Shown piece by piece: positions 22,148 to 35,656 of a DNA stretch of 64,000 nt (positions are counted from its first letter, which is position 1; each line of letters opens with the position of its first letter). Source of the DNA: Azolla caroliniana (taxonomy: Eukaryota > Polypodiophyta). The position numbers and the translations under genes are program-made. The stretch spans positions 12,586,001 through 12,650,000 of the forward strand of contig JBHGNT010000010.1 of assembly GCA_043228905.1 (NCBI GenBank), written 5' to 3'. Below the pieces are notes generated by a model. It worked only from the letters and a program-made list of their open reading frames with translations, ran no database searches and was not told where the DNA came from.

Positions 22148-22866
22148 ATGCGCTCCATCCTACCCCACACTACCATATTTCCCTCCCTCATATCTTTCCT
22201 TCTTTTTCTCCCCTTCTCTCCTCTCTCTCCTCTTTTGTTCCAATACAGACACATCGCCACAAACGTCTCAACAGGAGGACCCAAAACACGATCCATTCAA
22301 CGTCGTACACCCAACGCCAACGCACCCACAGATCCATCCACAACCACCATCGACTTTGTGCCGGATTCTCCACCAATGACGACCAATCTCAAGCACGTCG
22401 TCGCCAACACTCAAACAACCGTTGTAAACATGGAAGCTCCCTCACCCCACCCTCTTTCTTGTCAATTTATAAATAACGAAGTCCCACATGAAATCCAACA
22501 TCTATATAATGTGTGTCTTAACAACCCCAAATCACCACCTAAAAAAATCCCCCCGTCATCTAGGATGCTACAACTAGATTTAGCCCCAACTAGCCCTAGT
22601 ATCACGCAAAGCATTCCCTCCCCCTCCCCCACCTTAAAATGGAAGGTTATAAAGAATTCATCACCAAACTCTCGCCCGCAAAGAAGTTCATCTTCCTTCA
22701 GAAGTTGTTTGATACCTTTAGCTCACCTCCCCTAGAATGGGGTGGTGGAGATCCCCTTTGCATGCCTACAATAACAAAATCTCTTTTTGAACACGCCCAT
22801 GTGTCCTCTAGCGACCACCACACCCACACAAACCCGCGTCCACAAGACAAACCCGTTTCAAACTGA
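22148..22866 (+). CDS. Unrecognised proline/threonine-rich open frames, copy 1
   Basis: One frame runs 22148-22735 (195 residues); an overlapping second frame 22639-22866 (75 residues) starts MEGYKEFITKLSPAKKFIFL. The first is rich in Pro, Ser, Thr and Asn, with little predicted structure beyond a hydrophobic start (LLFLPFSPLSPLLF). The partner copy at 48922-49571 keeps both frames despite a 36-bp in-frame difference and other changes, which mildly argues for coding. A role in a mobile element is plausible from the neighbourhood (telomere-like repeats before, zinc-knuckle relic after). I do not recognise a family. Confidence 0.35.
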
Positions 22867-22868
22867 TT

Positions 22869-23124
22869 TGCAGATATTGTATGAAAGAAGGGCATACAGA
22901 AAGGGTATGTCGATTCATGCAAGTTGCAGAGAACAAAAGATAATCACAAGCAAATAATGCAACATTAGAAGATAAATCAAACTTGAAGTCAAAAGAATAT
23001 ATAGAATTTGGATGAAATACCAGAAGATGACAATATTTTGCAAGCATACCATGTCAGTACAGAAGAGACAAAAACCGAACATGATACATGGTACCTAGAC
23101 ACTAGTGTGAAAGGAAGTAGCTGA
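22869..23124 (+). pseudogene. Retrotransposon gag/protease relic (zinc knuckle, WYLDT), copy 1
   Basis: A CCHC knuckle (CRYCMKEGHTERVC, spacing C-X2-C-X4-H-X4-C) at 22869-22910 is followed by stops and then WYLDTSVKGSS near 23090, which resembles the copia protease active-site region (W-x-L-D-S-G-A-S) with the Gly lost. Frames are broken. Same relic at 49574-49830. Best guess is a Ty1/copia fragment. Confidence 0.45.
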
Positions 23125-23706
23125 AGTAATATTTTTTCCAAGTAGTAAAATAGAATAGTTAAGAAAATAGAACAGTTAGTGTAATTGTGGGTTCTTGCCG
23201 AATGGCAAGTGTATATCTTGGAAGAGTCTCTCATATCGCCTATAAAAAGGGATCGGGAGCATTGTATCAAGATTGATCTGTTTGGTTATCGTAATATAAT
23301 TTTGGTTGATAGAGTATAATATGTATCAACTGCCTTGCTTGTCATCTCTATTACGAATATTATGTATATAACTAAGAATCGATCAAGGTAGTATCTCATA
23401 ATCGTTTTCATTAAGTAGGTATCAAGAGAGAGAGAGAGAGAGAGAATGGCAGCATTCTTGAATTCCGGACACCGGGTGAAGATGCATGTGAGGAGGGAGG
23501 CCAAGACGAAATGCAACATCGCTTATATTACCAGTGATCTCGTACGGGCAAAAGCGTTGGAAATATAATTTACTGCGAGGCATAGTGGTCTTGATGTTGT
23601 GTTATAGAAGCCATACACGATCCCCCACATAAATTTTTTTTGAGGAGTATAGGTGATGACGGTGCGCAATCCTCTTGTACATACTTTGAGCATCACGCAA
23701 ATTGTG
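23125..23706 (+). repeat. LTR-like stretch with TATA box and primer-site-like motif, copy 1
   Basis: Contains TATAAAAAGG at 23241-23250, then about 165 bp later GGTATCAAGAG (23418-23428), which resembles the plant initiator-Met primer site TGGTATCAGAGC with one extra A, a (GA)n run, and a short open frame from ATG 23446. This order (LTR, primer site, ATG) suggests the 5' end of a retrotransposon remnant. LTR borders were not found. Array text resumes at GAGGTTTCAAATGAAATT after 23706. Confidence 0.35.
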
Positions 23707-24220
23707 GAGGTTTCAAATGAAATTTGACAAAATATTATGTTGTTCGGGACAAGAAGAAGCAATATATTTAGTCGTGGTTATTTCTCAACATGGTTATGAC
23801 AAATTAGTACACCGACAATTATAGTGTGGATAACTTGAAAGAATTTCCAAAAATACGCATCGATTGTAGAATAATGGTGAACTCTCGATCAACATTGCAC
23901 CATATTTCTTTATTTGAAGCAAAGCACTAGAATATTACATTAACTAATTCATTTACTAAATGAATTGCATTGTAGTCTAGTTGGTTCTGATCCATGATTT
24001 TTACACGAGACTCCCGGGTACAGCAATTGGCATGGGAAAAACTAGATACATCATAGATCATGAGTTAATATCGCATCGATGGAAACCCTTGAAATTATTA
24101 AATCTTAAAACCGAGACTGTGTTAGAGTAATCCTCTGTTTCTCGTTGATGCTTGCGCAATATATTAATATTATTTATTACTAATCAATGATTGCAATATT
24201 GAAAAGTACACAAGATATAA

Positions 24221-24285
24221 TCCATTGTAGTCTAGTTGGTTAGGATACTAGGCTCTCACCTGAGAGACCCGGGTTCAACCATAGC
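24221..24285 (+). pseudogene. tRNA-Glu(CTC)-like, 3' end lost
   Basis: Good to GGGTTCAAC, then joined to spacer text (ATAGCAATATTATTTATT). Confidence 0.6.
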
Positions 24286-24340
24286 AATATTATTTATTAC
24301 TAATCAATCATGGCAATATGAATAAGTACACTAGATATGA

Positions 24341-24412
24341 TCCATTGTAGTCCAGTTGGTTAGGATACTTGGCTCTCACCTTAGAGACCTAGGTTCAACT
24401 CCCAGCAATGGA
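24341..24412 (+). pseudogene. tRNA-Glu(CTC)-like
   Basis: Acceptor perfect; anticodon stem CTTGG/CTTAG and T stem CTAGG/CCCAG carry mismatches. Confidence 0.55.
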
Positions 24413-24954
24413 AATGACAATATCATATATTAAATTTCCGATGCATATCATGTGTTAACTGTTTGAAAACTAAAAAACTCAGGACCTAAAGTAGGTGTTA
24501 CAATAATGTACAGTTAACAAAATATTCAATATTATGTTTGGAGGATTGATAAAGAATTTTACTTTGGTTTTTTTCTCCTAACATCAATTTCTAAACTTAA
24601 TCCCATTATTCAATTAATACTAGAGGTTTCAAATGAAATTTGACAAAACATTATGTTGTTCAGGACAAGAAGAAGCAGTATATTTAGTTGTGGTTATTCC
24701 TCAACATTGTTACGACAAATTAGTACACCAAAAATTATAGTTTGGATAACTTGATACAATTTCTAACATACATAAAATTAGATACATCATAGATCATGAG
24801 GTAATGTCATATTGATAAGAACCATTCAAATTATTAAATCTTAAAAACGAGAGTGTGTTAGAATAATCCTCAGTTTCTCGTTGATACTTGCGCAATATAT
24901 AAATATTACTTATTACTATTCTATGATTGCAATATATCTATACATAATATAGGA

Positions 24955-25026
24955 TCCATTGTAGTCTAGTTAGTTAGGATACTCGGCTTTCACCTGAGAG
25001 ACCCGTGTTCAACTACCCGCAATGGA
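24955..25026 (+). pseudogene. tRNA-Glu(TTC)-like
   Basis: Acceptor perfect; D-loop GG is AG, T stem CCGTG/ACCCG broken. Confidence 0.55.
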
Positions 25027-25701
25027 AACAACAATATCATACATTCAATTTCCGACGCATATCATGTGTTAACTGTTTGATAACTTAAGACCTAAAGTAG
25101 GTTTTACATTAATGTACAATATTATGTTTGACGGATCGATGACGAACTTTACTTTAATTTTATTCTCGTAACATCAATTTGTAAACTTAATCCCATTATT
25201 TGATTAATGGTACAGGTTTCGAATGAAATTGAACCAAACATTATGTTGTTCGGGACAACAAGAACTAGTATGTTAGAAATTCGTCAACATTGTTACGAGA
25301 AATTACTACACCAACAATTATAGTTTGGATACCTTAATCCAATTTCAAACAATAGGCATAGATTGCAGAATAATGCTCAACTGTCGACAAGCATTGCACC
25401 ATGTTTCTCTATTTGTGGCAAAGCACTAGAATAGTAAATTAACTAATTTATTTACTAAATGAATTCTATTGTAATCAAGTTGCCTCGAATCGTTGATTCT
25501 TACTTGAAACGCGATAGGGAAAACTAGATACATTATATATCATGAGTTAATGTGGCATCGATAAAAAGCTGTGAAGTTATTAGATCTTAAAAATAACAGT
25601 GTGTTAGAACAATCCTTAGTTTTCATTGATGCTTAAGCAATATATAAATATTATTGATTAGCAATCGGTGATTGTAATATTTAAAAGTGTAGAAGATGTG
25701 A

Positions 25702-25768
25702 TCCATTGTAGTCTAGTTGGTTAGAATACTCGGCTCTCACCTGAGAGACCCGGGTTCAACTCTTGGAT
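25702..25768 (+). pseudogene. tRNA-Glu(CTC)-like, 3' end lost
   Basis: Intact through GGGTTCAACTC, then a deletion fuses it to spacer (TTGAAGGATTAATAAAGAAC). Confidence 0.55.
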
Positions 25769-26372
25769 ATAGTTTGAAGGATTAATAAAGAACTTTGCTT
25801 TGATTTTTTACTCCTCACATCAATTTCTAAACTTAATCCCATTATTCAATTAAAAGTAGAGGTTTCAAATGAAATTTGACAAAATATTATGTTGTATGCG
25901 ACAAGAAGAAGCAGTATATTTAGTTGTGGTTATTCCTCAACATTGTTACGACAAATTAGTACACCAACAATTATACTTCGGATAACTTGATACAATTTCC
26001 AAAAATACGCATAGATTCTCGAATAATGATGAATTCCTGGAGAGCATTGCACCATGTTTCTTTATTTGAAGTAAAGCACTAGAATATTACATTCACTAAT
26101 TCATTTACTAAATGAATTCCATTGTAGTCTAGTTGGTTCAGATCCTTGTTTTTTACACGATACTCCCAGGTACAACAACTCCCATGGGAAAAACTAGATA
26201 CATCATCGATCATGAGTTAATATCGCATCGATAAAAACCCTTGAAATTATTAAATCTTAAAAATGAGAGTGTGTCAGTATAATCCTCAGTTTCTCGTGGA
26301 TGCTTAAGCCATATATAAATATTATTGATTACTAATCAATGATTGCAATATTAAAATGTACACTAGATATGA

Positions 26373-26444
26373 TCCATTGTAGTCTAGTTGGTTAGGATGC
26401 TTGGCTCTCACCCGAGAGACTTGTGGTTAACTCCCGGCAATGGA
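26373..26444 (+). pseudogene. tRNA-Glu(CTC)-like
   Basis: Acceptor and anticodon arms good; T arm TTGTGGTTAACTCCCGG has lost its 5' strand. Confidence 0.55.
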
Positions 26445-27167
26445 AACGACAATATCATATCTTAAATTTCCGACGCATATCATGTGTTAATTGTTTGATA
26501 ACTCAAAAACTCAAGCTCTAAAGTAGTTGTTAGAATAATGTACAATTAACAAAATAATCAAAATTATGTTTGAAGGATTTATGACGAACTTTGCTTTTAT
26601 ATTTTTCTCCTAACATCAATTTTTAAACTTAATCCCATTATTCAATTAATAGTATAGGTTTCAAATGAAATTTGACAAAACAGTATGTTGTTTGGGACTA
26701 GAAGAAGCAATATATTTAGTCGTAGTTATTCCTCAATATTATTACGACAAATTAGTACACCACGAATTATAGTTTGGATAACTTGATACAATTTCAAAAA
26801 TACGCATAGATTGTCGAATAATGGTGAACTCTCACTGAGCATGGCACCATGTTTCTTTATTTGAAGTAAAGCACTAAACTATTACATTAACTAATTCATT
26901 TACTAAATGAATTCCATTGTACTCTAGTTGGTTTGGATCATTGTTTTTTACACAAGCCTCCCGAGTACAACAATTGGCATGAGAAAAACTAGATACATCA
27001 TAGATCATGAGTTAATATCGCATCGATGGAAACCCTTGAAATTACTAAATCTTAAAAACGAGAGTGTGTTCGAATAATCCTCTGTTTCTCGTTGATGCTT
27101 GCGCAATATATAAATACTATTTATTATTAATCAATGATTGCAATATTAAAAGGTACAGAAGATATGA

Positions 27168-27239
27168 TCCATTGTAGTCTAGTTGATTAGGACACTCGTC
27201 TTTCACCCGAGAGACCTGTGTTCAACACCCGACAATGGA
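27168..27239 (+). pseudogene. tRNA-Glu(TTC)-like
   Basis: Duplicate of 5984 with an extra D-loop change (GTTGATTAGG) and CCCGAC in the T arm. Confidence 0.6.
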
Positions 27240-27863
27240 AACGACAATATCATGTGTTAACTGTTTGATAACTCACAAACTCAAGACCTAAAGTAGGTGT
27301 TCCAATAATGTACAATTAACAAAATAATCAATATTATGTTTGAAGGATTGATGACGATCTTTAGTTTGATTTTTTTCTCCTAACATGAATTTCTAAACTA
27401 ACTCCCATTATTTGATTAATGGTAAATGTTTCAAATGAAATTGGACAAAACATTATGTTGTTCGGGACAACAAGAAGTAGTATATTTAGTTGTGGTTATT
27501 CCTCAACATTGTTACGATAAATTAGTACAGCAACAATTATAGTTTGGATAACTCGATACAATTTCAAACAATACGCATAGATTGTAGAATAATGGTCAAC
27601 TGTCGATGAGCATTGCCAAATGAATTCCATTGTAATGAAGTTGCCTCGAATCGTTGATTCTTACTCGAAACGCGATAGGAAAAACTAGATACATTATATA
27701 TCATGAGTTACTCTGGCATCAATAAAAAGCCGTGAAATTATGAAATCTTAAAAACGACAGTGTGTTACAACAAACCTCAGTTTTTCATTTATGCTTAAGC
27801 AATATATAAATATTATTTATTACCAATCAATAATTGCAATATTAAAAACTGCACAAGATGTGT

Positions 27864-27935
27864 TCCATTGATGTCTGGTTGGTTAGAATACTCGGCTCTC
27901 ACCCGAGATACTTGTGTTCACCTCCTGCCAATAGA
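27864..27935 (+). pseudogene. tRNA-Glu(CTC)-like
   Basis: Full-length partner of the cut copy at 6705; T loop TTCACCT and 3' acceptor CAATAGA are changed. Confidence 0.55.
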
Positions 27936-28714
27936 AAAGACAATATCATATATAAAATTTTGCAACGCATGTCATGTGTTAACTGTTTGATAACTCAAAA
28001 ACTCAAGACGTAAAGTAGTTACAATAGTGTACAATTAACAAAATGAACTCCAAAGCTCAAGATCTAAAGTAGTTGTTAGAATAATGTACAATTAACAAAA
28101 TAATCCAAATTATGTTGAAAGAATTAGTGATGAACTTTGCTTTGATTTTTTACTCCTCACATCAATTTCTAAACTTAATACGAATATTCAATTAATAGTA
28201 GAGGTTTCTAATGAAATTTGACAAAACATAATATGGTTCTGGACAAGGAGAAGCAGTATATTTAGTCGTGGTTATTCCTCAATATTGTTACGACAAATTA
28301 GTACACCAAGAATTATAGTTTGGATAACTTGATACAATTTCCAAAAATACGCATAGATTGTCAAATAATGGTGAATTCTCGATGAGCATTGCACAATGTT
28401 TCTTGATTTGAAGTAAAGCACTAGAATATTATATTAACTAATTCATTTACTAAAAGAATTCCAGTATAGTCTAGTTGGTTCGGATCCTTTCTTTTTACAC
28501 GAGACTCCCGGGTACAACAATTGGCATGGGAAAAACTAGATACATCATAGATCATGAGTTAATATCGCATCGATAAAAACACTTGAAATTATTAAATCTT
28601 AAAAACGAGAGTGTGTTACAATAATCCTCAGTTTCTCGTTGATGCTTGTGCAACATATAAATATTATTTATTACTAATCTATGATTGTAATATTATGAAG
28701 TACAGAAGATAGGA

Positions 28715-28786
28715 TTCATTGTAGTGTAGTTGGTTAGGATACTCGGCTTTTACCCGAGAGACCCGGGTTCAACTGTCGGCAATGAA
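28715..28786 (+). pseudogene. tRNA-Glu-like with compensated acceptor, anticodon TTT
   Basis: Keeps TTCATTG/CAATGAA as in 7533. Loop CTTTTAC would give TTT; anticodon stem CTCGG/CCGAG is perfect. T stem has one mismatch (CCGGG/GTCGG). Confidence 0.55.
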
Positions 28787-29499
28787 AACGAGTATATCAT
28801 ATATTAAATTTCCGACTCATAGCATGGGTTAACGGTTTGATAACCCAAGACCTAAAGTAGATGTTACAATAATGTACAATTAAGAAAATAATCAATATTA
28901 TGTTTGACGGATTATTGACGAACTTTGCTTTGATATTTTTCTCCTAACATCAATTTCTAAAGTTAATCCCATTATTCAGTTAATAGTAGAGGTTTCAAAT
29001 GAAATGTGACAAAACATTATGTTGTTCAGGACAAGAAGAAGCAATATATTTAGTCGTGGTTATTTCTCAACATGGTTACGACAAATTAGTATATTGACAA
29101 GTATAGTTTGGATGACTGGATAGAATTTCAAAAATACGCATAGATTGTAGATTAATGGTTAACTTTCGATCAACATTGCACCATATTTCTTTATTTGAAG
29201 GAAACCAATAGAATATTACATTAACTAATTCATTTACTAAATGAATTCCATTGTAGTCTAGTTGGTTCGGAACCTTGTTTTTTACACGAGACTCCCAGGT
29301 ACAACTATAGGCATTGCCAAAACTAGATACGTCATAGATCATGACGTAATGATGCATCGATTAAATCCCTTGCAATTATTAAATATTAAAAACGATAGTG
29401 TGTTAGAATAATCCTCACTTTCTCGTTGTTACTTGCGCAATATATAAATATTATTTATTACTAATCAATGATTGCAATCTTAAAAACTACAAGATGTGA

Positions 29500-29571
29500 A
29501 CCATTGTAGTCTAGTTGGTTTGGATACTCAGCTCTCACCCGGGAAACCCGGGTTCAACTCCTTGCAATGGA
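29500..29571 (+). pseudogene. tRNA-Glu(CTC)-like
   Basis: Duplicate of 8311; B box GGTTCAACTCC is intact here, acceptor pair 1-72 is lost (A-A). Confidence 0.55.
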
Positions 29572-30284
29572 AACAACAATATCATATGTTAAATTTTCGA
29601 CGCATATAATTTGTTAACAGTTTGATAACTCAAAAGCTCAAGACCTAAAGTAGGTGTTACAATTAACAAAATAATCAATATTATGTTTGAAGTATTGATG
29701 ATATACTTTACTTTAATTTTTTTCTCCGAACATCAATTTCTAAACTTAATCCCATTATTCGATTAATGGTAGAGGTTTCGAATGAAATTGCATCAAACAA
29801 TATGTTTTTCGGGAAAACAAGAAGCAGTACATTCAGTTCTGGTTATTCCTAAACATTGTTACGATAAATTAGTAAACCAACAATTATAGTTTTGATAATT
29901 TGATACAATTTCAAAAAATACGCATAGATTGCAAAATACTGGTCAACTGTCGACAAGCATTGCACCATGTTTCATTATTTGTAGCAAAGCACTAGAATAG
30001 TATATTAGTAATTCATTTACTCAATGAATTCTACTGTAATCAAGTTGCCTCGACTCGTTGATTCTTGCCCGAGATGCGCGGGTACAAGTACAAGCATAGG
30101 ATAAACTAGATACATCATAGATCATGAGTTAATTTGGCATAGATAAAAACCCGTGAAATTATTAAATCTTAAAAATGAGAGTGTGGTAGAATAATCTTCT
30201 GTTTTTCGTTGATGCTTGCGCGATATATAAATATTATTTATTACTAATCAATGATTGCAATATTAAAAAGTGCACAAGATGTGA

Positions 30285-30356
30285 TCCGTTGTAGTCTAGT
30301 TGGTTAGAATGCTTGGCTCTCACACGAGGGACCCAGGTTCAACTCCTGGGAATAGA
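30285..30356 (+). pseudogene. tRNA-Glu(CTC)-like, GAATAGA subfamily
   Basis: Duplicate of 8740; 5' acceptor TCCGTTG matches the usual plant tRNA-Glu sequence but the 3' side GAATAGA does not pair. Confidence 0.5.
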
Positions 30357-30727
30357 TTGCACCAACAATTATACTTTGGATAACTTGATACAATATCAAA
30401 CAATACGCATATATTGCAAAAAAATGGTCAACTGTAGTGAAGCACTTGAATATTACATTAACTAATTCATTTACTAAATGAATTCCACTATAGTCTGGTT
30501 GGTTCAGATCCTTGTTTTTTACACGAGACTCCCGGGTACAACAATTGGCATTGGAAAAACTAGATCATGAGTTAATATCGCATCGATAAAAACCCTTGAA
30601 ATTATTAAATCTTAAAAACAAGAGTGTGTTAGAATAATCCTCAATTTCTCGTTGATACTTGCGCAATATATAAATATTACTTTTTACTAATCAATGATTG
30701 CAATATTAAAAAGTACACTACATATGA

Positions 30728-30799
30728 TCCATTGTATTCTAGTTGGTTAGGATACTTGGCTCTCACCCGAGAGACCCGGGTTTAACTCCCAGCAATGGT
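30728..30799 (+). pseudogene. tRNA-Glu(CTC)-like
   Basis: Duplicate of 9153; B box GGTTTAACTCC, T stem CCGGG/CCCAG with one mismatch, last base T. Confidence 0.55.
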
Positions 30800-31522
30800 A
30801 ACGACAATATCATATATAAAATTTCTCACGTATATCATGTGTTAATTGTTTGATAACTCAAAAAGTCAAGCTCTAAAGTAGTTGTTATAATAATGTACAA
30901 TTAAGAAAATAATCAATGTTATGTTTGAAGGATTGATGACGAACATTGCTTTGAGTTTTTTCTCGTAACATCAATTTGTAAACTTAATCCCATTATTCGA
31001 TTAATGGTGGAGGTTTCAAATGAAATTGGACAAAACATTATGTTGTTCAAGACAACAAGAAGTAGTATATTTGGTTATAGTTATTCCTCAACATTGTTAC
31101 GATAAATTAGTACACAAAGAATTATAGTTTGGACAACTTGATACAATTTCTAAAAATACACATAGATTGTCGAATAATGGTGAAGTCTCGATGAGCATTG
31201 CACCATGTTTCTTTATTTGAACGAAAGCACTAGAATATTACATTCACTAATTCATTTACTAAATGAATTCCATTGTATTCTAGTTGGTTTGGATAATTGT
31301 TTTTAACACGAAACTCCCGGGTACAACAACTCGCATGGGAAAAACTACATACATCATACATAATGGCGTAATGTTGCATCGATAAAAACCATTGAAAATA
31401 TTTAAATCTTAAAAACGAGAGTGTGTTAGAATAATCCTCAGTTTCTCGTTGATGCTTGTGCAATATACCAAGATTTATTATTACTAATGTATGATGGCAA
31501 TATATCTATACACAAGATAGGA

Positions 31523-31594
31523 TCCATTGTAGTCTAGTTGGTTAGGATACTCGGCTTTCACCCGAGAGACCCGTGTTCAACTCCCGGCAATGGA
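31523..31594 (+). tRNA. tRNA-Glu(TTC)-like, near-intact
   Basis: Same as 9913: all arms pair except one T-stem mismatch (CCGTG/CCCGG). Confidence 0.6.
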
Positions 31595-32154
31595 AACGAC
31601 AATATCATATTATAAATTTCTAACGCATACCATGTGTTAATTGTTTTATAACACAAAAACTCAAGACCTAAAGTAGTTGTTACAATAATGTAAAATTAAC
31701 AAAATAATCAATATTATGTTTGAAGGATTGATGACAATCTTTAGTTTGCTTTTTATAGTTTGGATAACTTGATAGAATTTCCAATCATACACATAAATAG
31801 TAGAATAATGTTGAACACTCGATCAACATTGCACCATAGTTTTTTATTTGAAGAAAAGCACTAGAATATTATATTAACTAATTCATTTACTAAATGAATT
31901 CTATTGTAGTCTAGTTGGTTCGGATCCTTGTTTTTCACACGAGACTCCTGGGTACAAAAATAGGCATTGGAAAAACTAGATACGTCATAGATCAGGAGGT
32001 AATGTCGCATCGATAAAAACCCTTGAAATTATTTAATCTTAAAAACGAGAGTCTGTTAGAATAATCCTCAGTTTCTCGGTGATGCTTGCGCAATATATAA
32101 ATATTAGTTATTACTAATCTATGATTGCAATATTAAGAAGTACCCAAGCTAGGA

Positions 32155-32226
32155 TCCATTGTAGTCTAGTTGGTTAGGATACTCGGCTTTCACCCGAGAG
32201 ACCCAGGTTCAACTCTCGGCAACGGA
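32155..32226 (+). pseudogene. tRNA-Glu(TTC)-like
   Basis: Partner of the best copy (10545). Changes to CAACGGA, CCAGG and CTCGG leave mismatches in acceptor and T stems. Confidence 0.6.
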
Positions 32227-33269
32227 AACGAGTATATCATATATGAAATTTCCGACTCATAGCATGTGTTAACAGTTTGATAACTCAAAAACTCAAGACC
32301 TAAAGTAGATGTTACAATAATGTACAATTAACAAAATAATCAATATTATGTTTGAAGGATTGATGACGAAGTTTGCTTTCATTTTTTTCTCCTAACATCA
32401 ATTTCTAAACTTAATCCCATTATTCAAGTAATCGTAGAGGTTTCAAATGAAATTTGACAAAACATTATGTTGTTCGGGACAAGAAGAAGAAATATATTTA
32501 GTCGTGGTTATTTCTCAACATGGTTACGACAAATTAGTACACTGACAATTATAATTTGGATAACTGGATAGAATTTCCAAAAATACGCATAGATTGTAGA
32601 ATAATGGTGAACTGTCGATCAACATTGCACCATATTTCTTTATTTCAAGCAAACCACTAGAATATTATGTTTGAAGTATTGATGATGTACTTTACTTTAA
32701 TTTTTTTCTCCTAGCATTAATTTCTAAACTTAATCCCATTATTTGATTAATGGTAGAGGTTTCAAATGAAATAGCACCAAACATTATGTTTTTCGGGAAA
32801 ACAAGAAGCAGTACATTCAGTTCTGGTTATTCCTAAACATTGTTACGATAAATTATTAAACCAACAATTATAGTTTTGATAATTTGATACAATTTCAAAA
32901 AATACGCATAGATTGCAAAATACTGGTCAACTATCGACAAGCATTGCACCATGTTTCTTTATTTGTAGCAAAGCACTAGAATAGTATATTAACTAATTCA
33001 TTTACTCAATGAATTCCATTGGAATCAAGTTGCCTCGACTCGTTGATTTTTGCCCGAGATGCGCAGGTACAAGCACAGGAATAGGGAAAACTAGATACAT
33101 CATAGATCATGAGTTAATTTGACATCGATAAAAACCCGTGAAATTATTAAATCTTAAAAACGAGAGTGTGGTAGAATAATCCTCTATTTCTCGTTGATGC
33201 TTGAGCAATATATAAATATTATTTATTACTAATCAATGATTGCAATATTAAGAAGTGCACAAGATGTGA

Positions 33270-33341
33270 TCCATTGTAGTCTAGTTGGTTAGAATACTTG
33301 GTTCTCACACGAGAGACCCAGGTTCAACTCCTGGGAATAGA
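33270..33341 (+). pseudogene. tRNA-Glu(CTC)-like, GAATAGA subfamily
   Basis: Loop TTCTCAC; acceptor has two mismatches; a spacer deletion follows as in 8740. Confidence 0.5.
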
Positions 33342-34067
33342 TTGCACCAACAATTATTGTTTGGATAACTTGATACAATTTCAAACAATAGGTGTAGATT
33401 GCAAAATAATGGTCAACTGTAGTAAAGCACTCGAATATTACATTAACTAATTCATATACTAAATTAATTTCACTATAGTCTAGTTGGTTCAGATACTTGT
33501 TTTTTACACGAGACTCCCAGGTAGAACAATTGGCATGGGAAAAACTAAATACATTATAGATCATGAGTTTACACAAGACTTCCGGGTACAACATTAGGTT
33601 GTTCGGGAAAACAAGAAGCGGTAGACTTGGTTGTGGTTATTCCTGAACATTGTTATGACAAATTAGTACACCAACAATTATAGTTTGGATCACTTGATAC
33701 AATTTCAAACAATACGCATAGATTGTAGAATAATGGTGAATTGTCGATGACTTTTGCACTATGTTTCTTTATTTGTAACAAAGGACTACAATGGTACATT
33801 AACTAATTCATTAACAAAGGACTAGAATGGTACATTGTAATCAAGTTGCCTCGGATCCTTACTTTTCACCTGGGACGCCCGGCTACAAGTAGATATATCA
33901 TATATCTTGAGTTAATGTTGCATCGATAAAAACCATTGAAATTATCAAATCCTAAAAACGATAGTGTGTTAGAATAAGCCTCAGTTTGTCATTGATGCTT
34001 GCGCAATATATAAATATTATTTATTTCTAATCAATTATTGCAATATTAAAAAGCACACAAGATGTGA

Positions 34068-34139
34068 TCCATTGTAGTCTAGTTAGTTAGGATGCTCGGC
34101 TCTCACCCGAGAGACCGGTGTTCAACTCCCGGCAATGGA
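34068..34139 (+). pseudogene. tRNA-Glu(CTC)-like
   Basis: Acceptor and anticodon arms perfect; D-loop GG changed (TTAGTTAGG); T stem CGGTG/CCCGG mismatched. Confidence 0.55.
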
Positions 34140-34865
34140 AAACACAACATCATATATCAAATTTTGCGACGCATGTCATGTGTGTACTGTTTGATAACTC
34201 AAAAAGTAAAGACCTAAAGTAGTTCTTACAAAAAATGTACAATTAACAAAATAATTAATATTATGTTTGAAGGATTGAAAAAGAACTTTACTTTAATTTT
34301 TTTCTCCTAACATTAATTTCTAAACTTAATCCCATTATTCGATTAATGGTAGAGGTTTCAAATGAAATTAGACCAAACATTATGTTGTTCGGGAAAACAA
34401 GAAGCAGTATATTCAATTGTGGTTATTCCTCAAGATTGTTACGATAAATTAGTACACCAACAATTATAGTTTTGATAACTTGATATAATTTCAAAAAATA
34501 CGCATAGATTGCAAAATACTGGTCAATTATCGACAAGCATTGCACTATGTTTCTTTATTTGTAGCAAAGCACTAGAATAGTACATTAACTAATTCATTTA
34601 CTCAATGAATTCCATTCTAATCAAGTTGCCTCGACACATTAATTTTTGCCTGAGATGCGCGGGTACAACCACCTGCATAGGAAAAACTAGATACATCATA
34701 GATCATGAGTTAATTTGGCATCGATAAAAACCCATGAAATTCTTAAATCTTAAAAACGAGAGTGTGTTAGAATAATCTTCTGTTTCTTGTTGATGCTTAC
34801 GTAATATATAAATATTCTTTATTACTAATCAATGATTGCAATATTAAAAAGTGCTCAAGATGTGA

Positions 34866-34937
34866 TCCATTGTAGTCTAGTTGGTTAGAATGCTTGGCTC
34901 TCAGACGAGAGACCCTGGTTTAACTCCTAGGAATAGA
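34866..34937 (+). pseudogene. tRNA-Glu(CTC)-like, GAATAGA subfamily
   Basis: Loop CTCTCAG; T arm CCTGG-TTTAACT-CCTAG is weak; acceptor mismatched. Confidence 0.5.
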
Positions 34938-35319
34938 TTGCACCAACAATTATAGTTTGGATAACTTGATATAATTTCAAACAATACGCATAGATTGCAA
35001 AATAATAGTCAACTGTAGTAAACCACTCGAATATTACATTAACTAATTCATTTACTAAATGAATTCCACAATAGTCTAGTTGGTTTAGATACTTGTTTTT
35101 TACACAAGACTCCCGGGTACAACAATTGGCATGGGAAAAAATAAATACATCATAGATCATGAGTTAATATCGCATCGATAAAAACCCTTGAAATTATTAA
35201 ATCTTAAAAACGAGAGTGTGTTAGAATAATCCTCAATTTCTCGTTAATACTTGCTCAATATATAAATATTATTTATTACTAATCAATGATTGGAAGATTA
35301 AAAGATACTCTAGATATGA

Positions 35320-35391
35320 TCCATTGTAGTCTAGTTGGTTAGGATACTTGGCTTTCACCCGAGAGACCCGGGTTTAACTCCTTGCAATGGA
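35320..35391 (+). pseudogene. tRNA-Glu(TTC)-like
   Basis: Acceptor perfect and anticodon arm pairs with one G-T; B box GGTTTAACTCC and T stem CCGGG/CCTTG are weakened. Confidence 0.55.
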
Positions 35392-35656
35392 AACGACAAT
35401 ATCATATATAAAATTTCCGACGTATATCATGTGTTAATTGTTTGATAACTTCCGGGTACAACAATAAAGATTGGAAAAACTAGAGACATCATAGATCATG
35501 AGGTAATGTCGCATCAATAAATACTCTTCAAATTATTAAATCTGAAAAATGAGAGTGTGTTAGAATAATCCTCAGTTTCTCGTTGATGCTTGCCCAATAT
35601 ATCAATATCACTTATTACTAATCTATGATTGCAATATATCTATACACAAGATAGGA

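Noticed and set aside
23446-23568. Short gene from ATG after the GA run
   Set aside because: Only about 41 codons with no domain; kept only as part of the LTR-like stretch.
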